This document shows positions 7,071 through 9,084 of a stretch of DNA of 9,084 bases, piece after piece; position 1 is the first letter of the stretch, and each line of letters opens with the position of its first letter. The notes beneath the pieces were generated by a model. The model worked only from the letters and a program-made list of their open reading frames with translations, was not told the origin of the DNA and ran no database searches. Made by a program: the position numbers and the translations under genes. The stretch is from Endomicrobium sp. GTDB lineage: Bacteria; Elusimicrobiota; Endomicrobiia; Endomicrobiales; Endomicrobiaceae. The stretch is taken from positions 1 through 9,084 of the forward strand of contig JAISLV010000137.1 of assembly GCA_031277075.1 (NCBI GenBank), read 5' to 3'.

Positions 7071-8750
7071 TTATTGCGTCTTTTCGGAAAACGATTTTTG
7101 CGCTTCCTGTTTTTTGGCGGCTTCAAGCTTTTCTATAGCCGCGTCGATAGACTCGGGCTTTTTCTTCCCCAGTTTTTCAAGCGTCTCTTCCAAATCGTCA
7201 AAGTCCATTTCTTTTTCTATAACCAGTCTTTTTGCGATAGCGTCCAGCGCGTCCCAATTTTCTTTCAAAAATTCTTCAACCTTAGCAAGAGAAGAATTCA
7301 TTATGCTTATCGTTTCATTGTTAAGTTTTTCTTTTAAACTTTCAGACATAAGTTCTTTTGGTATTGAAGAATAATCGCCCACATATCCGCTTGCGCCCAT
7401 GCCCACTTTCCAAACCATAGCCGTAGCTTTATACATAGCCGCTCTGAAATCCGCAGAAACTCCGGTAGTGGTCGTGCCGTATTTAAGTTTTTCGGCTACA
7501 TATCCCGCCAAGGAAACCATAATATCGGCAAGAATTTCGTTTTTGTCTTCGCTGTGTCGCTCTTCTTTAGGGTTTGGCATAACCAGCCCCAAAGACCCTT
7601 GATGCGATTTCACGGTAATTTTAAAAACGTCGTCGGTAGGATGGAGCATATACAAAACCAAAGCATGCCCCGCTTCGTGGTAAGCGGTCATTTCAAGCTC
7701 TTGCGCAGACATTTCCAAATGCGTTTCCAAGCCCAAATCTATTCTGTCCATAGCGGCGGATATATCGTCCATTTCAATATTCTCTTTGTTTTTTCTTGTG
7801 GCTATTAACGCGGCTTCTTTCACTATATTTTCAATATCCGCAGGCGACTTATAAACGGCTTTTTTGGCAAGCCTGTCTATTTTAATATCAGGCGAAACTT
7901 TTACCTGCTTTAAATAAAATTCAAAAAGTCCTTTGCGGTCTTTAAGGTTTGGAAGCGTTATAGTAATCTTTCTGTCAAAACGTCCGGGACGAAGCAAAGC
8001 TCTATCTAAAACTTCCTCGTTTGCGTTTGTCGCGGCTATCACTATGACATTTGAATGCTTGCTTTCTAAACCGTCCATTTCAACAAGGAGCTGGTTTTGA
8101 GTGCTGTTAGTTTCTTCCCCGCCGCCCATATAAGAAAAAGTTCTGCCTCTTCCTATAACTTCAATTTCGTCTATAAACACAATACACGCGCCGTCTGTAT
8201 AAGAATATTCGCGCGCTTTTTTAAACAAATCTCTTACCCTCTTTGCCCCTACGCCCACAAAAACCTCAACAAATTCGCTGCCCGCCATTGAAATAAAAGG
8301 GATATTGCATTCGGTGGCTATAGCTTTTGCAAGCAAAGTTTTTCCGCATCCGGGAGGTCCCATAAGCAAAAGTCCTTTTATGATTTTTCCTCCGATTTTT
8401 TGAAGCTGTTTCCTGTCTTTGATAAGCTGAACGACTTCTAAAGCCTCTTTTTTTGCGCCTTCAAGACCTACTACTTCGTTAAAAGTAATTCTGATATTAT
8501 CGGCTTTGATTTTACTTTTTTTGACTTTTCCAAACCCTCCGCTTAAAACGTTCATATACATAAAAACAAAAGCCGCCGCGCTTGCGAAAGCAAGGATCAA
8601 CTGTATAGGCATTGTGGCAAGCGTCATAGTTCTGTAAAAAGATTCTAGTTTGCTAAGACCATAAATTGAAAGTATGACAAGCAAAACCAAAATAATCGTT
8701 ATAATTATCCACATTTTGTTGTTTTGGAAAAAAATTTTAAACTTTCTCAT
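7071..8750 (-). CDS. FtsH-like membrane AAA+ zinc metalloprotease lacking the periplasmic domain
   Basis: This is a membrane-bound ATP-dependent protease of peptidase family M41, which pulls membrane and soluble substrates into a hexameric chamber. Two membrane helices (about 13-31 and 47-66) are joined by only about 15 residues, whereas typical FtsH has a periplasmic domain of roughly 75 residues there. The AAA+ module follows: Walker A GPPGCGKT (131-138), pore loop FVG (164-166), Walker B IVFIDE (190-195), and a second region of homology ending LRPGRFDR with arginine fingers R257 and R260. The peptidase has HEAGH (358-362) and a likely third zinc ligand D434 in GVSADF, so both activities look intact. 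The C-terminus (about 530-559) is a charged Lys/Glu/Ala tail. At 559 residues it is shorter than the usual 610-650. I give no ftsH symbol because the short architecture and unusual operon suggest a second, specialised paralogue rather than the housekeeping copy. It is the promoter-proximal gene. Confidence 0.95.
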   Translation of the reverse strand: MRKFKIFFQNNKMWIIITIILVLLVILSIYGLSKLESFYRTMTLATMPIQLILAFASAAAFVFMYMNVLSGGFGKVKKSKIKADNIRITFNEVVGLEGAKKEALEVVQLIKDRKQLQKIGGKIIKGLLLMGPPGCGKTLLAKAIATECNIPFISMAGSEFVEVFVGVGAKRVRDLFKKAREYSYTDGACIVFIDEIEVIGRGRTFSYMGGGEETNSTQNQLLVEMDGLESKHSNVIVIAATNANEEVLDRALLRPGRFDRKITITLPNLKDRKGLFEFYLKQVKVSPDIKIDRLAKKAVYKSPADIENIVKEAALIATRKNKENIEMDDISAAMDRIDLGLETHLEMSAQELEMTAYHEAGHALVLYMLHPTDDVFKITVKSHQGSLGLVMPNPKEERHSEDKNEILADIMVSLAGYVAEKLKYGTTTTGVSADFRAAMYKATAMVWKVGMGASGYVGDYSSIPKELMSESLKEKLNNETISIMNSSLAKVEEFLKENWDALDAIAKRLVIEKEMDFDDLEETLEKLGKKKPESIDAAIEKLEAAKKQEAQKSFSEKTQ

Positions 8751-8760
8751 AATAAAAATT

Positions 8761-8766
8761 ACCTCT
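8761..8766 (-). promoter_or_regulatory. Ribosome binding site of the FtsH-like gene
   Basis: On the minus strand AGAGGT lies ten bases before the ATG at 8750, within an AT-rich leader. It is the only clear Shine-Dalgarno match among the three genes, which supports this start and fits translational coupling for the downstream lipoprotein. Confidence 0.7.
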
Positions 8767-8789
8767 TTTTATATTAACATCTTATATAA

Positions 8790-8818
8790 ATTATAGCTCT
8801 TATACGGCGTTATTTCAA
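8790..8818 (-). promoter_or_regulatory. Sigma70-type promoter for the three-gene operon
   Basis: Reading leftward, TTGAAA (8818-8813) is the -35 box, followed by a 17-base spacer and a perfect TATAAT (8795-8790) as the -10 box. Transcription should start near 8783, giving a leader of about 33 bases that contains the GAGGT site. The match is five of six plus six of six at ideal spacing, so basal expression is expected to be strong. No comparable promoter is seen before the two downstream genes. Confidence 0.75.
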
Positions 8819-8820
8819 AT

Positions 8821-8830
8821 GATTTAAATC
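8821..8830. promoter_or_regulatory. Perfect 10-bp palindrome next to the -35 box
   Basis: GATTTAAATC is an exact palindrome two bases upstream of the -35 box. It could be half of an operator or simply part of an AT-rich UP element. AT-rich palindromes of this length arise often by chance, so this is a weak candidate. Confidence 0.25.
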
Positions 8831-8926
8831 TATAACAGACAAACGCAAGAACAATATTTACAGACGACAGGCAACCGCTCGCCATCCCCTCTTACGCAAA
8901 GCGGGAAGAAACAACTGCAACGCCAA

Positions 8927-8940
8927 ACGCCATTGGGCGT
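8927..8940. repeat. Short hairpin ACGCC-ATTG-GGCGT
   Basis: A perfect five-base-pair GC-rich stem with a four-base loop. It has no adjoining T-run on either strand, so it is not called as a terminator. Confidence 0.45.
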
Positions 8941-9020
8941 CTCTAAAAACCATAACGCCAGTCCAAGCCTTGCGCCTTGAGACATTGTCTTTGCGACATT
9001 TGGGCATCAGAAAATTTGTC

Positions 9021-9039
9021 CGTCCTTGCTCTTAGGACG
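9021..9039. repeat. Hairpin CGTCCT-N7-AGGACG
   Basis: A perfect six-base-pair stem with a seven-base loop. Reading leftward it is followed by GACAAATTTTC, which contains only a short T-tract. It could be a weak terminator for a gene to the right or part of a structured RNA or repeat. Confidence 0.45.
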
Positions 9040-9063
9040 CGGCTTGCATTTTCTTCTTTGAAC

Positions 9064-9082
9064 TGCCGTAAAATTTGCGGCA
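9064..9082. repeat. Hairpin TGCCG-TAAAATTTG-CGGCA at the window edge
   Basis: A five-base-pair GC-rich stem can extend inward through a G-T and two A-T pairs, leaving a three-base loop. The right flank is cut off by the window, so its role cannot be judged. Confidence 0.45.
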
Positions 9083-9084
9083 AT

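Larger units (their letters stand above)
8831..9084. other. GC-richer, hairpin-dense region without a clear gene; possible repeat, RNA or end of an upstream gene
   Basis: From about 8861 to 9060 the G+C content is about 51% by hand count, well above the AT-rich promoter region beside it. Four short inverted repeats are visible: CCGCT/AGCGG (8875-8879 with 8900-8904), ACGCC/GGCGT (8927-8931 with 8936-8940), CGTCCT/AGGACG (9021-9026 with 9034-9039) and TGCCG/CGGCA (9064-9068 with 9078-9082). No hairpin is followed by a convincing T-run. On the minus strand one frame is open from the right edge to a TAG at 8943 (46 codons), and another encodes a Cys-rich 51-residue peptide from ATG 8985 to TAG 8830. 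Neither has credible support as a gene. I recognise no tRNA, rRNA, tmRNA, RNase P or SRP signature. Confidence 0.4.

Noticed and set aside
6455..8291. Plus-strand reading frames opposite the lipoprotein and FtsH-like genes
   Set aside because: They overlap strongly supported minus-strand genes and show no domain or start-site evidence.
8943..9083. Open minus-strand frame from the right edge as the C-terminal end of an upstream gene
   Set aside because: Only 46 codons are visible in a hairpin-dense region, and the neighbouring frames are about as open, so coding cannot be told from chance; kept only as a remark in the region entry.
1..9084. tRNA or rRNA genes, CRISPR arrays and insertion sequences
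   Set aside because: No regular direct repeats with spacers, transposase motifs or recognisable structural RNA signatures were seen on either strand.

Overview
This window is AT-rich bacterial DNA in which all recognisable coding runs leftward on the minus strand. Three tightly packed genes form a probable operon. In transcription order they are a compact FtsH-type membrane AAA+ zinc protease (8750 to 7071), a 259-residue lipoprotein of unknown family (7068 to 6289), and a giant exported or membrane-anchored protein that starts at 6256 and stays open past the left edge of the window (2085 codons visible, no stop). A strong sigma70-like promoter (TTGAAA, 17-bp spacer, TATAAT) and a GAGGT ribosome binding site precede the FtsH gene. 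No terminator or second promoter is visible between the genes. The right-hand end (8831-9084) is a GC-richer stretch (about half G+C) with several short hairpins and no convincing gene.

The main discovery is the giant protein. After a Sec-type signal peptide it has an N-terminal module whose three spaced motifs (IQDLH, MEGA, GGFH) resemble the TIKI/TraB/ChaN/EreA-like fold. A central region of unknown function follows and contains one HEIYE zincin-like motif. The C-terminal third appears to hold a DUF294/GlnD-like nucleotidyltransferase, then an HD domain of the RelA/SpoT type with all its catalytic residues lost, then a coiled-coil insert, and finally a divergent but recognisable RelA/SpoT (p)ppGpp-synthetase domain with several key residues kept. 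An alarmone-synthetase-like domain on a giant protein with an export signal, next to a membrane protease and a lipoprotein, matches no system I know.

The taxonomic signal is weak. The N-terminal motif set, giant exported proteins, AT-rich genome and extra FtsH paralogue suggest Elusimicrobiota (Endomicrobia-like) or a neighbouring lineage such as Omnitrophota, but this is inference from memory of protein style. A possible joint role is that the three products act at the inner membrane or periplasm, with the FtsH-like protease controlling the level of envelope partners. That role rests on gene order only.
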